DNA of 64,000 nt from Flavobacterium sp. J372. Lineage in GTDB: Bacteria; Bacteroidota; Bacteroidia; Flavobacteriales; Flavobacteriaceae. Every line of letters begins with the position of its first letter. Position 1 is the first letter of the stretch. A program made the translations under genes and the position numbers. Positions 8,621 to 17,044 of this stretch are shown one piece after another. The stretch is taken from the NCBI RefSeq assembly GCF_024699965.1, contig NZ_JAJOMZ010000004.1, positions 310,001-374,000 of the forward strand, read 5' to 3'. The notes beneath the pieces are model-generated. The model was given only the letters and a program-made list of their open reading frames with translations. It did not search any database and was not told the DNA's origin.

Positions 8621-9533
8621 ATGGAGACAGAAAAAGTATCACAAAAAAATATCGCTTCGGGGGGCTGGTGAAGAAATAAAAATTGAGGATGGCTTTTATG
8701 TATTGCGGTTCCAGAACGACAGCGATGAAACCCTGCATTTTGAAAGGGAAGTAGGCGCTGACCTCATACAATTCCACTTTGGAGTGAAGGGCGGCGGCAG
8801 GTTTATCTTCAATCAGGGTCGGTATGCATTAGATGTAAAAGAAGAGGTGTCACTTTTCCTATTTAACCCACAGAAAGAATTGCCTGTGCATCTGGAGATT
8901 GCGCCGCATAGCTGGGTGCTGACCGTGCTGATTTCAATCAAGAAATTTCATAGCTTTTTCTCAGAGGAGGCTGACTACATCCCGTTCCTAAGCGAGGAAA
9001 ACAAAGATAAAAAGTATTATAAAGACGACAAGATAAACCCAAGTATGGCCATTGTTTTAAGCCAGCTGTTCCACTTTAACTTACATCCATCAATCAAGAA
9101 ATTATATTTCAAAGGCAAGGTGTATGAGCTTCTGTCTCATTACTTTAACCGGGCTGAAGATCCGAACGCAGAGCAATGCCCGTTCTTAATTGATGAGGAA
9201 AACGTTATAAAAATACGCCGAGCGAAAGATATTGTCATCGCAAACATGGCCGAACCACCCGGATTACAAGATCTTGCCGACCAGGTAGGCATCAACCTAA
9301 AGAAACTGAAAATGGGCTTTCGCCAAATTTATGGTGACAGCGTCTATAGCTTTTTGTTTGACTATAAGATGGAATATGCCCGCAAACTGCTGGATTCAGG
9401 CTCCTACAACGTAAATGAGGTAGGGTTGCGCATTGGCTACAGCACCGCCAGCCACTTTATTTCGGCTTTCAAAAAGAAGTTTGGGACGACACCAAAAAAG
9501 TACCTGATGAGCATGAACGCAGCCGTGCAGTAA
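8621..9533 (+). CDS. AraC-family transcriptional regulator (frameshifted)
   Basis: The C-terminal 100 or so residues form the double helix-turn-helix of the AraC/XylS family (DLADQVGINLKKLKMGFRQI, then VNEVGLRIGYSTASHFISAF and FKKKFGTTPKKYL). The N-terminal part is a cupin-like effector domain. An ATG at 8621 begins METEKVSQKNIASG; the frame breaks at a run of six G (8659-8664). Removing one G gives a continuous 303-residue protein (ASGAGEEIKIEDGFYVLRF). It is transcribed divergently from the hem operon across a shared inverted repeat, so control of heme or iron genes is a reasonable inference. Several iron/siderophore regulators belong to this family. Confidence 0.85.
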
Positions 9534-9594
9534 TTAAGAAATATTTAACACGGTACTCTTTATAGAATTCAATCACTAAAATTAATTCTTAGAT

Positions 9595-10143
9595 TTGAAA
9601 TTAGAAGTATTAGATCAGAACTCAACTTACCACATTTATAATCGTGGTATAAATGGCTGCACGATTTTTGCGTCTGATGAAAATAAATCTTACTTTTTGA
9701 AACTTGTCGAAAAATATTTGGAAAACGTTGCTTCAATTCATGCTTATTGTCTCATGGATAATCATTTTCATTTTTTAATGACAATAAATGTTTCAAGTGA
9801 TATTGCAACTCAAGCTTTTTCAAATCTTTTCAATTCTTATGCTAAAGCCTTTAATAAATCAACTGGCAGAACTGGAAGCCTGTTTGAAAAGCATTTCAAA
9901 AGAATAAGTATAGATAATGAGGATTATTTTAAAAGTTTGGTCGTCTACATTCACACAAATCCACAACATCATTTCAATGAGGATTTTACTGATTTCAGAT
10001 TTTCTTCATATAAAGCATATTTGTCAACAAACCACAGTAAATTAGATAAATCGGAAAGCCTGCGCCTTTTTGGTGATATTGAAAATTTCTTCTTTGCACA
10101 CAATCAAAAAATGGAATTGATTGAAGCATTGATGTTAGAGTGA
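9595..10143 (+). CDS. REP-associated tyrosine transposase (RAYT, Y1_Tnp family)
   Basis: A 182-residue Y1 transposase-like protein. It begins TYHIYNRGINGCTIF, carries the HUH motif in CLMDNHFHFLMT and has the tyrosine-bearing helix LVVYIHTNPQHH with the candidate nucleophile. Such domesticated single-copy proteins cut at REP hairpins and spread them through the genome. The gene is AT-rich compared with its neighbours. No ATG is available; a TTG at 9595 is the only reasonable start. Two hairpins lie immediately downstream, as expected for its substrate. It interrupts the AraC-hemH spacing. Confidence 0.85.
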   Translation: MKLEVLDQNSTYHIYNRGINGCTIFASDENKSYFLKLVEKYLENVASIHAYCLMDNHFHFLMTINVSSDIATQAFSNLFNSYAKAFNKSTGRTGSLFEKHFKRISIDNEDYFKSLVVYIHTNPQHHFNEDFTDFRFSSYKAYLSTNHSKLDKSESLRLFGDIENFFFAHNQKMELIEALMLE

Positions 10144-10149
10144 AATCCT

Positions 10150-10235
10150 CCTGCAAGGTTTCTAAAACCTTGTAGGTGTAAAAAAAATAAAGCAAACTAA
10201 ATTAAACCTACAAGGTATCGAAGACCTTGCAGGTT
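10150..10235. repeat. Two inverted REP hairpins beside the RAYT gene
   Basis: Hairpin 1 (10150-10176) has arms CCTGCAAGGTTT and AAACCTTGTAGG. Hairpin 2 (10205-10235) has arms AACCTACAAGGT and ACCTTGCAGGTT. Each has one G/T wobble. The two are inverted to each other, so the whole segment is a BIME-like unit. It lies between the RAYT stop and hemH and ends 18 bp before the hemH ATG. Confidence 0.8.
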
Positions 10236-10253
10236 GTTGAAACAAACAAAAAA

Positions 10254-11285
10254 ATGAAAGGAGTACTCCTCGTAAACCTGGGCTCGCCTGACAGCCCTGA
10301 ACCAAAAGATGTAAAACCGTATCTGGACCAGTTCCTGATGGACAAATACGTCATCGACGTGCCATTTTTGCTGAGGGCGCTTTTAGTCCGCGGCATCATT
10401 TTGCGCAAAAGGCCGGAAGCATCATCTGAAGCGTATAAAAAAATTTGGTGGGAAGAAGGCTCGCCGCTTATCGTCCTCAACGAGCGGATGCATAAAAAAG
10501 TGAAAGCCAAAACTGAACTACCCGTGGCACTCGCCATGAGGTACGGAAAACCATCTATCGAGACCGGGCTGCAGGAATTGCATGATCAGGGTGTGACCGA
10601 AGTACTGCTTTTCCCGTTGTACCCTCAGTATGCCATGGCATCAACGTTGACAATACTGGTTCTGGCAGAAGAAATCCGTAAGAAAAAATTTCCGCACATG
10701 AAGTTTACCGATGTACCGGCATTTTACAATAAACCGGATTATATCAAAGTGCTGGCAAATTCCATCAAGCGCTCGCTGGAAGGCTTTGAGTACGACCACC
10801 TGCTGTTTTCATATCACGGCATCCCCGAAAGGCACATCCGTAAGACAAACGTAACCAAATCGCATTGCAAGATTAATGACACGTGCTGCGTAACGCAGTC
10901 TGCCGCGCATAAATTCTGCTACAGGCACCAGTGCTACGAGACCACTAGGCTTGTGGTAGAGCAATTGGGCATACCCGAAGATAAATACTCGCTCACGTTC
11001 CAGTCGAGGCTGGCCGGCGATAAGTGGCTGGAGCCGTACACTGATGTTGAAATCAACAAAATGCCAAACAAAGGTATAAAAAGCCTCGCGGTGGTAACTC
11101 CGGCGTTTGTGGCCGACTGCCTTGAAACCCTTGAAGAGATAGCCATGCGCGCCAAAGAAGATTTTGAGGAGCATGGCGGGAAAGATTTCCTGGCGGTACC
11201 GTGCCTGAACGATAACGACGAGTGGTGCAGCGTGATGGCCAACTGGATAAATGAATGGGCCACGGCTGAAATACCGGTAGCCTAA
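10254..11285 (+). CDS. hemH: Ferrochelatase, internal-cysteine type
   Basis: HemH inserts ferrous iron into protoporphyrin IX to make protoheme. The ATG at 10254 (MKGVLLVNLGSPDSPEP) gives 343 residues. The catalytic histidine is H188 in FSYHGIPERH; FQSRLAGDKWLEPYTD and VTPAFVADCLETLEE are typical. Between residues 205 and 227 there are five cysteines (205, 211, 212, 222, 227), in the place where some bacterial ferrochelatases hold a [2Fe-2S] cluster. The MATE gene starts directly after the stop (TAAATG). It is separated from the main hem operon by the AraC and RAYT genes. Confidence 0.97.
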   Translation: MKGVLLVNLGSPDSPEPKDVKPYLDQFLMDKYVIDVPFLLRALLVRGIILRKRPEASSEAYKKIWWEEGSPLIVLNERMHKKVKAKTELPVALAMRYGKPSIETGLQELHDQGVTEVLLFPLYPQYAMASTLTILVLAEEIRKKKFPHMKFTDVPAFYNKPDYIKVLANSIKRSLEGFEYDHLLFSYHGIPERHIRKTNVTKSHCKINDTCCVTQSAAHKFCYRHQCYETTRLVVEQLGIPEDKYSLTFQSRLAGDKWLEPYTDVEINKMPNKGIKSLAVVTPAFVADCLETLEEIAMRAKEDFEEHGGKDFLAVPCLNDNDEWCSVMANWINEWATAEIPVA

Positions 11286-12626
11286 ATGGGATTATCAGAT
11301 GCCGACTTAGGACAGCAAAGCATCAGGAAACTCCTGATACGGCAGGCCATACCGGCGTCTGTAGGCATCCTGTTCATGACGGTAAACGTGCTTATTGATG
11401 CCATATTTGTCGGGCGGTGGATAGGCTCGCTGGCCATTGCCGCGCTGTCGGTAGTCATGCCGCTTACGTTCTTTATCTCTTCACTTGGAATGGCCATCGG
11501 CGTTGGGGGAAGTTCGGTGCTGTCGCGTGCGCTGGGCGCCGGGAATAAAGACAAGGCTATTAATGTATTCGCGCACCAGGTGGTCATGACGTTTGGGCTG
11601 TCATCGCTTTTTGTCATTGCCGGACTTATCTTTAGCGAAGAGATACTCTATGCTTTCGGGGCCAACGGCGACATTATGGAGCCTGCCCGCGAGTTCTTCA
11701 CGCCCATACTCATCGCCGTGCCGTTCCAGGCGCTGTGCATGATGGGAAACAACGTTATCCGCGCCGAAGACAAGTCGAAACACGCCATGGCCGCCATGAT
11801 CATTTCAGCAGTGGCAAATATCGTTCTCGACATTTTATTTATAAAAATATTCGGGTGGGGCATCTTCGGGGCATCACTTGCTACGGGGCTGTCGTTCTTC
11901 AGCTGCTTCCTGTATATCCTCTGGTTTTTCATCTACCGGAGCGAGTTGCTGCCGTCTTTCCGTCACTTCGCCTGGCATCGTAAGATAGCGGGAGAGATCA
12001 CTTCGCTCAGCTTCGTCACCTTTGCGCGGCAGGGCGTTATCAGCATACTGGCGGTGCTGCTCAACCACACACTCTTCAGCTTCGGCGGCGAGCATGCCGT
12101 AACGGTCTATGGCATCATTAGCCGCATGCTCATGTTCATGCTGTTCCCGGTGCTGGGCATGACGCAGGGCTTCCTACCTGTGGCGGGCTACAACTACGGC
12201 GCGGAGAATTATGGCAGGGTACGCGAGTCTATCCGCCTGTCGATACTCTACGCAGGTGCGCTGGCCATTGTCATCTTTGCGGTGATACTCATCTTCGCTA
12301 AACCGATAACAGCCGTGTTTACCACCGATCCTGATGTCATCCGCGATACGCCGGGTGCATTGCGTTGGGTATTTGCTGCATCGCCAATTATCGCGGTGCA
12401 ACTTATAGGTGCGGCATACTTCCAGGCAGCGGGTAAAGCTACCAAAGCACTGATGTTGACATTGAGTAAACAAGGGTTCTTCTTAATACCTCTTGTGCTA
12501 ATACTCCCGCATTTCTGGGGATTATTTGGCGTTTGGATTGCATTCCCGATTGCCGATGTGTTGTCGACGATTGTGACAGGAGTGTTTTTGAAGAGGGAGA
12601 TGAGCGGGGAGTTGAGGGGGGAGTGA
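11286..12626 (+). CDS. MATE-family efflux transporter
   Basis: A 446-residue inner-membrane protein with about twelve hydrophobic segments arranged as two similar halves, typical of Na+ or H+ coupled MATE exporters. Characteristic stretches are AIFVGRWIGSLAIAAL, GGSSVLSRALGAG near the N-terminus and GVWIAFPIADVLS near the C-terminus. Its ATG directly follows the hemH stop, so the two genes are likely co-transcribed. Porphyrin export would be an attractive idea given the neighbour, but nothing in the sequence shows the substrate. Confidence 0.92.
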   Translation: MGLSDADLGQQSIRKLLIRQAIPASVGILFMTVNVLIDAIFVGRWIGSLAIAALSVVMPLTFFISSLGMAIGVGGSSVLSRALGAGNKDKAINVFAHQVVMTFGLSSLFVIAGLIFSEEILYAFGANGDIMEPAREFFTPILIAVPFQALCMMGNNVIRAEDKSKHAMAAMIISAVANIVLDILFIKIFGWGIFGASLATGLSFFSCFLYILWFFIYRSELLPSFRHFAWHRKIAGEITSLSFVTFARQGVISILAVLLNHTLFSFGGEHAVTVYGIISRMLMFMLFPVLGMTQGFLPVAGYNYGAENYGRVRESIRLSILYAGALAIVIFAVILIFAKPITAVFTTDPDVIRDTPGALRWVFAASPIIAVQLIGAAYFQAAGKATKALMLTLSKQGFFLIPLVLILPHFWGLFGVWIAFPIADVLSTIVTGVFLKREMSGELRGE

Positions 12627-12676
12627 TTAAAATTGCTAAATTTGATTTTTTAATAATCGCGATATCCTTATAAATT

Positions 12677-13684
12677 ATGGAAGAAAAAACTCCTATTGAT
12701 AGAGTTAGAGAATCATCTGGATATTCTGATGTTGGAACAAATAAGGATGGGACAATAATTAATACGATGAAGATTGCGAATCGCCTTTTAGTTATAAAGG
12801 AACGTTCAATTTATGAAATGGTATTTGCCGATGAAGTTGATCCTGACAGAACCAATATAAATTTGCCTAGAACAATAAATAAACTGGTAATTAATCAAGG
12901 AACGGAATCTGAATTGGTAGCTAGAACATTTTTAATGGCTACTAAAATATTTAAACCAGAATATCTTAGAAAGGGAATTGATTGTGATGCCATACTAAAT
13001 TTATGTATAGATTTATTATCTGAACTATCAGTTCTCAATGAGGAAATTATCAAGTATTTTGTAGAAGAAGAGAAAGTATCCGCAGAATATGAACAAAGAA
13101 AAAATGAAGGGAAAGGATTTCAAATTCCTTCAATCACAAATATTGAATCACGATGTAAAACTATTTTCCAAAAAGCCGATCATATCGAACAAACTTTAAT
13201 GGAAATTGTAACGCATTTTTATCCAGGAAGTGGTTTAAAAAAACAGTCTCATTTTCCGAGATTTAGGGAAGTCCTAAGCAATGAACATGGAGAAAATTCT
13301 GGGTTTACAGAATTTATTGGCAGTACCATAACTTTTATGAGAACTATTAGAGAATTGAGAAATGGATTAGATCACCGACTTTCTAATTACAAATTGTCAA
13401 ACTTTGAATTACAGAAAAGCGGCGATATCATTGCTCCAACTATTGAACTTAATCACAAAGAAGTGAAAATGGATAGAACTTCACTTGGCGACTTTCTTGA
13501 AGTGACTCTCAATAATTTAATTGAAATTACAGAAATGACATTCGTGTATCTTGCCGGATACGCAGCAAAGGAAACAGGAATGGCTTATCAAATGAAAAAA
13601 ATCCCTGAAGACAGGAGACGACATGAATTTGTTAGATACAGTTTTTGGATGCCAATTGGAGAAGAAGGATTTTATTGTCAATAA
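12677..13684 (+). CDS. Unknown protein with HEPN-like RNxxxH motif
   Basis: I do not recognise this 335-residue protein as a named family. It is predicted mainly helical, soluble and AT-rich. Residues 225-234 read RELRNGLDHR, and R228-N-G-L-D-H233 fits the R(N)xxxH motif of HEPN RNase domains, placed in a long helix as in that superfamily. HEPN proteins are often toxins or antiviral RNases, but many are inactive. The gene is followed after 45 bp by a membrane-protein gene of similar base composition. The pair sits between the hemH-MATE unit and a DUF4256-hemJ unit and looks like an acquired insertion. Confidence 0.55.
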   Translation: MEEKTPIDRVRESSGYSDVGTNKDGTIINTMKIANRLLVIKERSIYEMVFADEVDPDRTNINLPRTINKLVINQGTESELVARTFLMATKIFKPEYLRKGIDCDAILNLCIDLLSELSVLNEEIIKYFVEEEKVSAEYEQRKNEGKGFQIPSITNIESRCKTIFQKADHIEQTLMEIVTHFYPGSGLKKQSHFPRFREVLSNEHGENSGFTEFIGSTITFMRTIRELRNGLDHRLSNYKLSNFELQKSGDIIAPTIELNHKEVKMDRTSLGDFLEVTLNNLIEITEMTFVYLAGYAAKETGMAYQMKKIPEDRRRHEFVRYSFWMPIGEEGFYCQ

Positions 13685-13693
13685 ATAAAACAA

Positions 13694-13706
13694 TGTCAAT
13701 TTGACA
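13694..13706. promoter_or_regulatory. Short dyad between the two AT-rich genes
   Basis: TGTCAATTTGACA is a perfect dyad around one central base, 24 bp upstream of the ATG at 13730. It may be an operator or part of a weak hairpin; its role is unknown. Confidence 0.3.
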
Positions 13707-13729
13707 ATAAGTTTATAACACATCTTTAT

Positions 13730-14402
13730 ATGACAACATTTACAATTATACTAACTTTATTAATAATCTGTTTAATTGGTTATTGGTCATTAAGGCAGAT
13801 ATATGCACGTCAAAAAAACTCATTAGAATTTGCAATTGAATTTAAAAATAGGTTTGTAACGCTTGCTAATAAATACTTCAAAAGTTATGATTCATGGTCA
13901 AGAGAAGGTGAAGTTGATTATGAACAGTATACATGGTTAACAAAAAATGTGGATCAAATGCAATATGATTTAGGTCGTATTGGAATTATAGATTATGTGG
14001 CTCCGTTCACTAGATATCATATTCCTAGATATCAGGTTTTGGTAAATACACTCCCAAAATTTAGAGAACGTTTACAAAATGTAGAAGTTAATATTGCGGA
14101 TGATTGTTTGGCAAGACATATAGGTATTTCTGAGAGCATCATCTTAAAAAAGTAAAGAACAATTACAAAATCCAATTTACTGGTTTAAAAATGGGATTGA
14201 TGTCATAGTTCTTTTACCGATTAAAATTTTAAATTGGTTTGGATTACTAAATAATAAATCTTTAAAGAAAGTTATTGGCAATTCTGTTTACCAAGTCTTT
14301 ACAGGGATAATTGCGTTGATTACATTAATCAGTGGAATAGTTACTATAATTCAAGGCAAAGAAGAGACATTAAAATTTGTGAGAAATATCCTTGAAAAAT
14401 AA
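13730..14402 (+). CDS. Unknown membrane protein (frameshifted)
   Basis: The open frame as written ends at 14155 (141 residues) and starts with a membrane segment (FTIILTLLIICLIGYW). A run of six A at 14146-14151 appears one base too long. Removing one A continues the frame as SKEQLQNPIYWFKNGIDVIV to a stop at 14402, adding a second and probably a third hydrophobic region (VLLPIKILNWFGLL; GIIALITLISGIVTII). The full protein would have 223 residues with a soluble middle part between terminal membrane anchors. The function is unknown. It follows the HEPN-like gene and shares its AT-rich composition. Confidence 0.55.
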
Positions 14403-14426
14403 ATACATTTTATAAAAAATCCCCCC

Positions 14427-14984
14427 ATGCCTAACCAACTCTCCCCCTCCCAAGCCCAGTCCCTTCTCAGCGTCCTCCAACAACGCTTTGAAAAAAACAT
14501 GAACCGCCACAAAGGCATAAAGTGGGATGACGTACAGGCAAAGCTCGAAGCCAGTCCGGATAAGCTATACATACTTGATGCCATGGAAGAAACCGGCGGC
14601 GAACCCGATGTGGTGGGTTTTGATAAAAAAACCGGTGAATACATCTTCTTCGACTGTGCGCCTGAAAGCCCGAAAGGCCGCCGCAGTGTATGTTACGACC
14701 AACAGGCGCTTGATTCCCGCAAAGAACATAAGCCGAAAGACAGTGCGATTGGTATGGCAAAGGCTATGGGCATAGAGATACTTAATGAAGAGCACTACCG
14801 CGAACTGCAACAGCTGGGGGAGTTTGATACCAAGACCTCAAGCTGGGTTGCCACGCCTGAGAACATCCGTAAAAAAGGCGGGGCCCTGTTTGGCGATTTC
14901 CGTTATGGTACAGTGTTCTTTTACCACAATGGCGCTGAGTCCTATTATGCCGCAAGAGGTTTTAGAGGTTCATTGCGCGTTTAA
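14427..14984 (+). CDS. DUF4256 domain protein
   Basis: A 185-residue soluble protein. The segments RFEKNMNRHKGIKWDDV, LYILDAMEETGGEPDVV, IFFDCAPESPKGRRSVCYD, and GDFRYGTVFFYHNGAESYY at the end fit the DUF4256 family. The function is unknown. hemJ starts 9 bp downstream, so the two are probably co-transcribed. Confidence 0.8.
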   Translation: MPNQLSPSQAQSLLSVLQQRFEKNMNRHKGIKWDDVQAKLEASPDKLYILDAMEETGGEPDVVGFDKKTGEYIFFDCAPESPKGRRSVCYDQQALDSRKEHKPKDSAIGMAKAMGIEILNEEHYRELQQLGEFDTKTSSWVATPENIRKKGGALFGDFRYGTVFFYHNGAESYYAARGFRGSLRV

Positions 14985-14993
14985 ATTTTACCT

Positions 14994-15542
14994 ATGGCAG
15001 AATACTACAACTACATAAAATCACTGCACCTCATCTTCGTGATTACTTGGTTTGCCGGGCTGTTCTACATTGTGAGGCTGTTTGTGTACCACATCGAGGC
15101 TAACGCTAAGCCATCGCCTGAAAAGGAAATCCTCACCACACAGTATAAGCTCATGAGCTACCGGCTATGGTATATTATCACGTGGCCGAGTGCAGTGCTC
15201 GCGGTTATTTTCGCTGTTATTTTACTGCTGATTATGCCCCAATGGCTATCCCAACCGTGGATGCATGTAAAACTGGCATTTGTATTGCTATTGGTTTTTT
15301 ACCAGCTGAAATGCCACAGCATCTTTAAACAGCTGCAGCGCGATGAAGTGAAATACACCAGCAACTTTATGCGGCTTTGGAACGAAGGGGCGACTATTAT
15401 TTTATTTGCCGTGGTATTTTTAGTAATTTTAAAGAATGCGCTCAACTGGGTGTTCGGCGTGCTGGGCATCATCGTGTTCATGGTGCTTATAATGTTGGGC
15501 TTTAAATTCTATAAACGCATCCGCGAAAGGAACAAAACATAG
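14994..15542 (+). CDS. hemJ: Protoporphyrinogen IX oxidase HemJ (CopD-like)
   Basis: A 182-residue inner-membrane protein with four to five membrane segments. It matches the HemJ/UPF0093 family: the N-terminal SLHLIFVITWFAGLFYIVRL with the conserved heme-ligand histidine H12, and WMHVKLAFVLLLVFYQ with the conserved lysine K93. HemJ oxidises protoporphyrinogen IX to protoporphyrin IX, the step between HemF and HemH, both encoded in this window. No hemG or hemY gene is present here. The sensor kinase gene begins with GTG directly after the stop. Confidence 0.88.
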   Translation: MAEYYNYIKSLHLIFVITWFAGLFYIVRLFVYHIEANAKPSPEKEILTTQYKLMSYRLWYIITWPSAVLAVIFAVILLLIMPQWLSQPWMHVKLAFVLLLVFYQLKCHSIFKQLQRDEVKYTSNFMRLWNEGATIILFAVVFLVILKNALNWVFGVLGIIVFMVLIMLGFKFYKRIRERNKT

Positions 15543-17033
15543 GTGAAAGAAAAATTCAGGATAAAACGGTGGTCGCTTCGCGTGAGGATTTTCCTCTCGA
15601 TGATCTTCATTACGCTCATCGCTTCCATCCTGATTGCCGGTGTCTCTATCTACCAGTTCAACAAAGAGGCCAAAGACTACCACCAGGACAGGCTTGAGCG
15701 TAAGGAGAATGCCATTAAAGAGCACATCAGCTACATTCTCGCCACCACTACTTACCCCATGGGGACAGAAAATCTTCCGCTCATCTTCCGCGACAGGATT
15801 CACGAACTGGCCAACATCCACAGCCTTGAGATAAACATATACGACCTTGACGGTAAGCTGCTGAAATCGTCAAAAGCAGCTTTTTCTGTCGATACCATCA
15901 ACAGCCATATCCCCGAAAATATCCTGCGCGTTATCCGTTCCACAGCCGAAAAGCGGTATGTCGACCTGCGCACATCGCCGGAAGGCAAGAAGTTCCGCTC
16001 ATCATTCAGCTACCTTAAAGATACCAAGTTTAAGCCGCTGGGCATCCTTAATCTGCCCTATATTGAGGATGACGGCTATTATGAACGGGAGCGCAACAAT
16101 TTCATGATGCGTTTCTTCCAGGTATATTCGTTCATGCTGCTGATATCAATCATTATTGCGTACTTCCTTTCCAGTTACATTACGAAATCCATCAAAGAGA
16201 TATCTGACAGGCTTAAGGAAACACGCCTTAGCGAGACGAATGAGAAGCTGGACATGGGTGATACCCCGCAGGAGATAAGCCTGCTTGTAGACGCTTATAA
16301 CAACCTTGTGGAAGACCTTGACGAGAGTGCCGCAAAGCTGGCCCAAAGCGAGCGTGAACAGGCCTGGCGCGAGATGGCCAAGCAGGTAGCCCACGAGATT
16401 AAAAACCCGCTTACGCCAATGCGCCTTACCGTACAGAGCTTTCAGCGGAAGTTTAATCCGGACGATCCTGCCATACGCCAAAAGATTGATGAGTACAGCA
16501 AAACGCTCATTCAGCAAATAGATACGATGAGTGCCGTGGCATCGGCTTTCTCAAGCTTTGCCAGTATGCCTGCCCAACAAAATGAGACCCTTAATATTGT
16601 GAAGATAGTGCAGCTGGCACTGGAAATCTTCAATGAGCATTACATTACTTTCCGTACAGACGAGCCATACATCGTGACCCGGATGGACCGTACACAGCTT
16701 ATACGTATCATCACTAACCTGGTGAAGAATGCCATACAGGCCATCCCGGCTGATGAGCAGAACCCAATGGTCGAAGTGCATGTGTACAAAGAAAATAGTT
16801 GTGCAAAAATCACAGTAAAAGACAACGGCAGCGGTATAAGCGTTGAAGACAAAAACCGTATCTTCGAGCCGAAGTTCACCACCAAGACCAGCGGCATGGG
16901 GCTGGGGTTGGGCATCATAAAAAATATTGTTGAGAATTACAACGGCACAATTACTTTTGAAAGTGAGGCGGGCAAAGGCACAACTTTTATGGTATCCCTG
17001 CCGATTGTAAATCCTGATAACCTGACAAACTAA
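15543..17033 (+). CDS. Membrane sensor histidine kinase (HAMP, NtrY-like)
   Basis: A 496-residue two-component sensor. An N-terminal membrane segment (about residues 12-32) is followed by an extracytoplasmic domain, a second membrane segment (about 182-208), a HAMP linker, and a HisKA domain with the H-box VAHEIKNPLTPMRL of the NtrY type. The ATPase domain has NLVKNAIQAIP, VKDNGSGIS, IFEPKFTTK and GMGLGLGIIKNIVE. It starts with GTG at 15543, directly after hemJ. No response regulator lies beside it, so the partner must be elsewhere. The signal is unknown. Confidence 0.92.
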   Translation: MKEKFRIKRWSLRVRIFLSMIFITLIASILIAGVSIYQFNKEAKDYHQDRLERKENAIKEHISYILATTTYPMGTENLPLIFRDRIHELANIHSLEINIYDLDGKLLKSSKAAFSVDTINSHIPENILRVIRSTAEKRYVDLRTSPEGKKFRSSFSYLKDTKFKPLGILNLPYIEDDGYYERERNNFMMRFFQVYSFMLLISIIIAYFLSSYITKSIKEISDRLKETRLSETNEKLDMGDTPQEISLLVDAYNNLVEDLDESAAKLAQSEREQAWREMAKQVAHEIKNPLTPMRLTVQSFQRKFNPDDPAIRQKIDEYSKTLIQQIDTMSAVASAFSSFASMPAQQNETLNIVKIVQLALEIFNEHYITFRTDEPYIVTRMDRTQLIRIITNLVKNAIQAIPADEQNPMVEVHVYKENSCAKITVKDNGSGISVEDKNRIFEPKFTTKTSGMGLGLGIIKNIVENYNGTITFESEAGKGTTFMVSLPIVNPDNLTN

Positions 17034-17044
17034 AACCAACATAT

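Noticed and set aside
8595..8777. Minus-strand 60-residue frame over the AraC-type gene start
   Set aside because: It overlaps the regulator's 5' end and has no features beyond hydrophobic codons from AT-rich DNA.
9595..10143. IS200/IS605 insertion sequence
   Set aside because: The protein is of the REP-associated subgroup, there is no tnpB gene, and no second element end was found.
10150..10235. CRISPR-like repeat
   Set aside because: There are only two units, they are inverted rather than direct, there is no spacer array and no cas gene. They fit REP hairpins of the adjacent RAYT.
12677..14402. Established toxin-antitoxin module
   Set aside because: No antitoxin-like partner (MNT nucleotidyltransferase or DNA-binding protein) is visible, so only a HEPN-like lead is reported.
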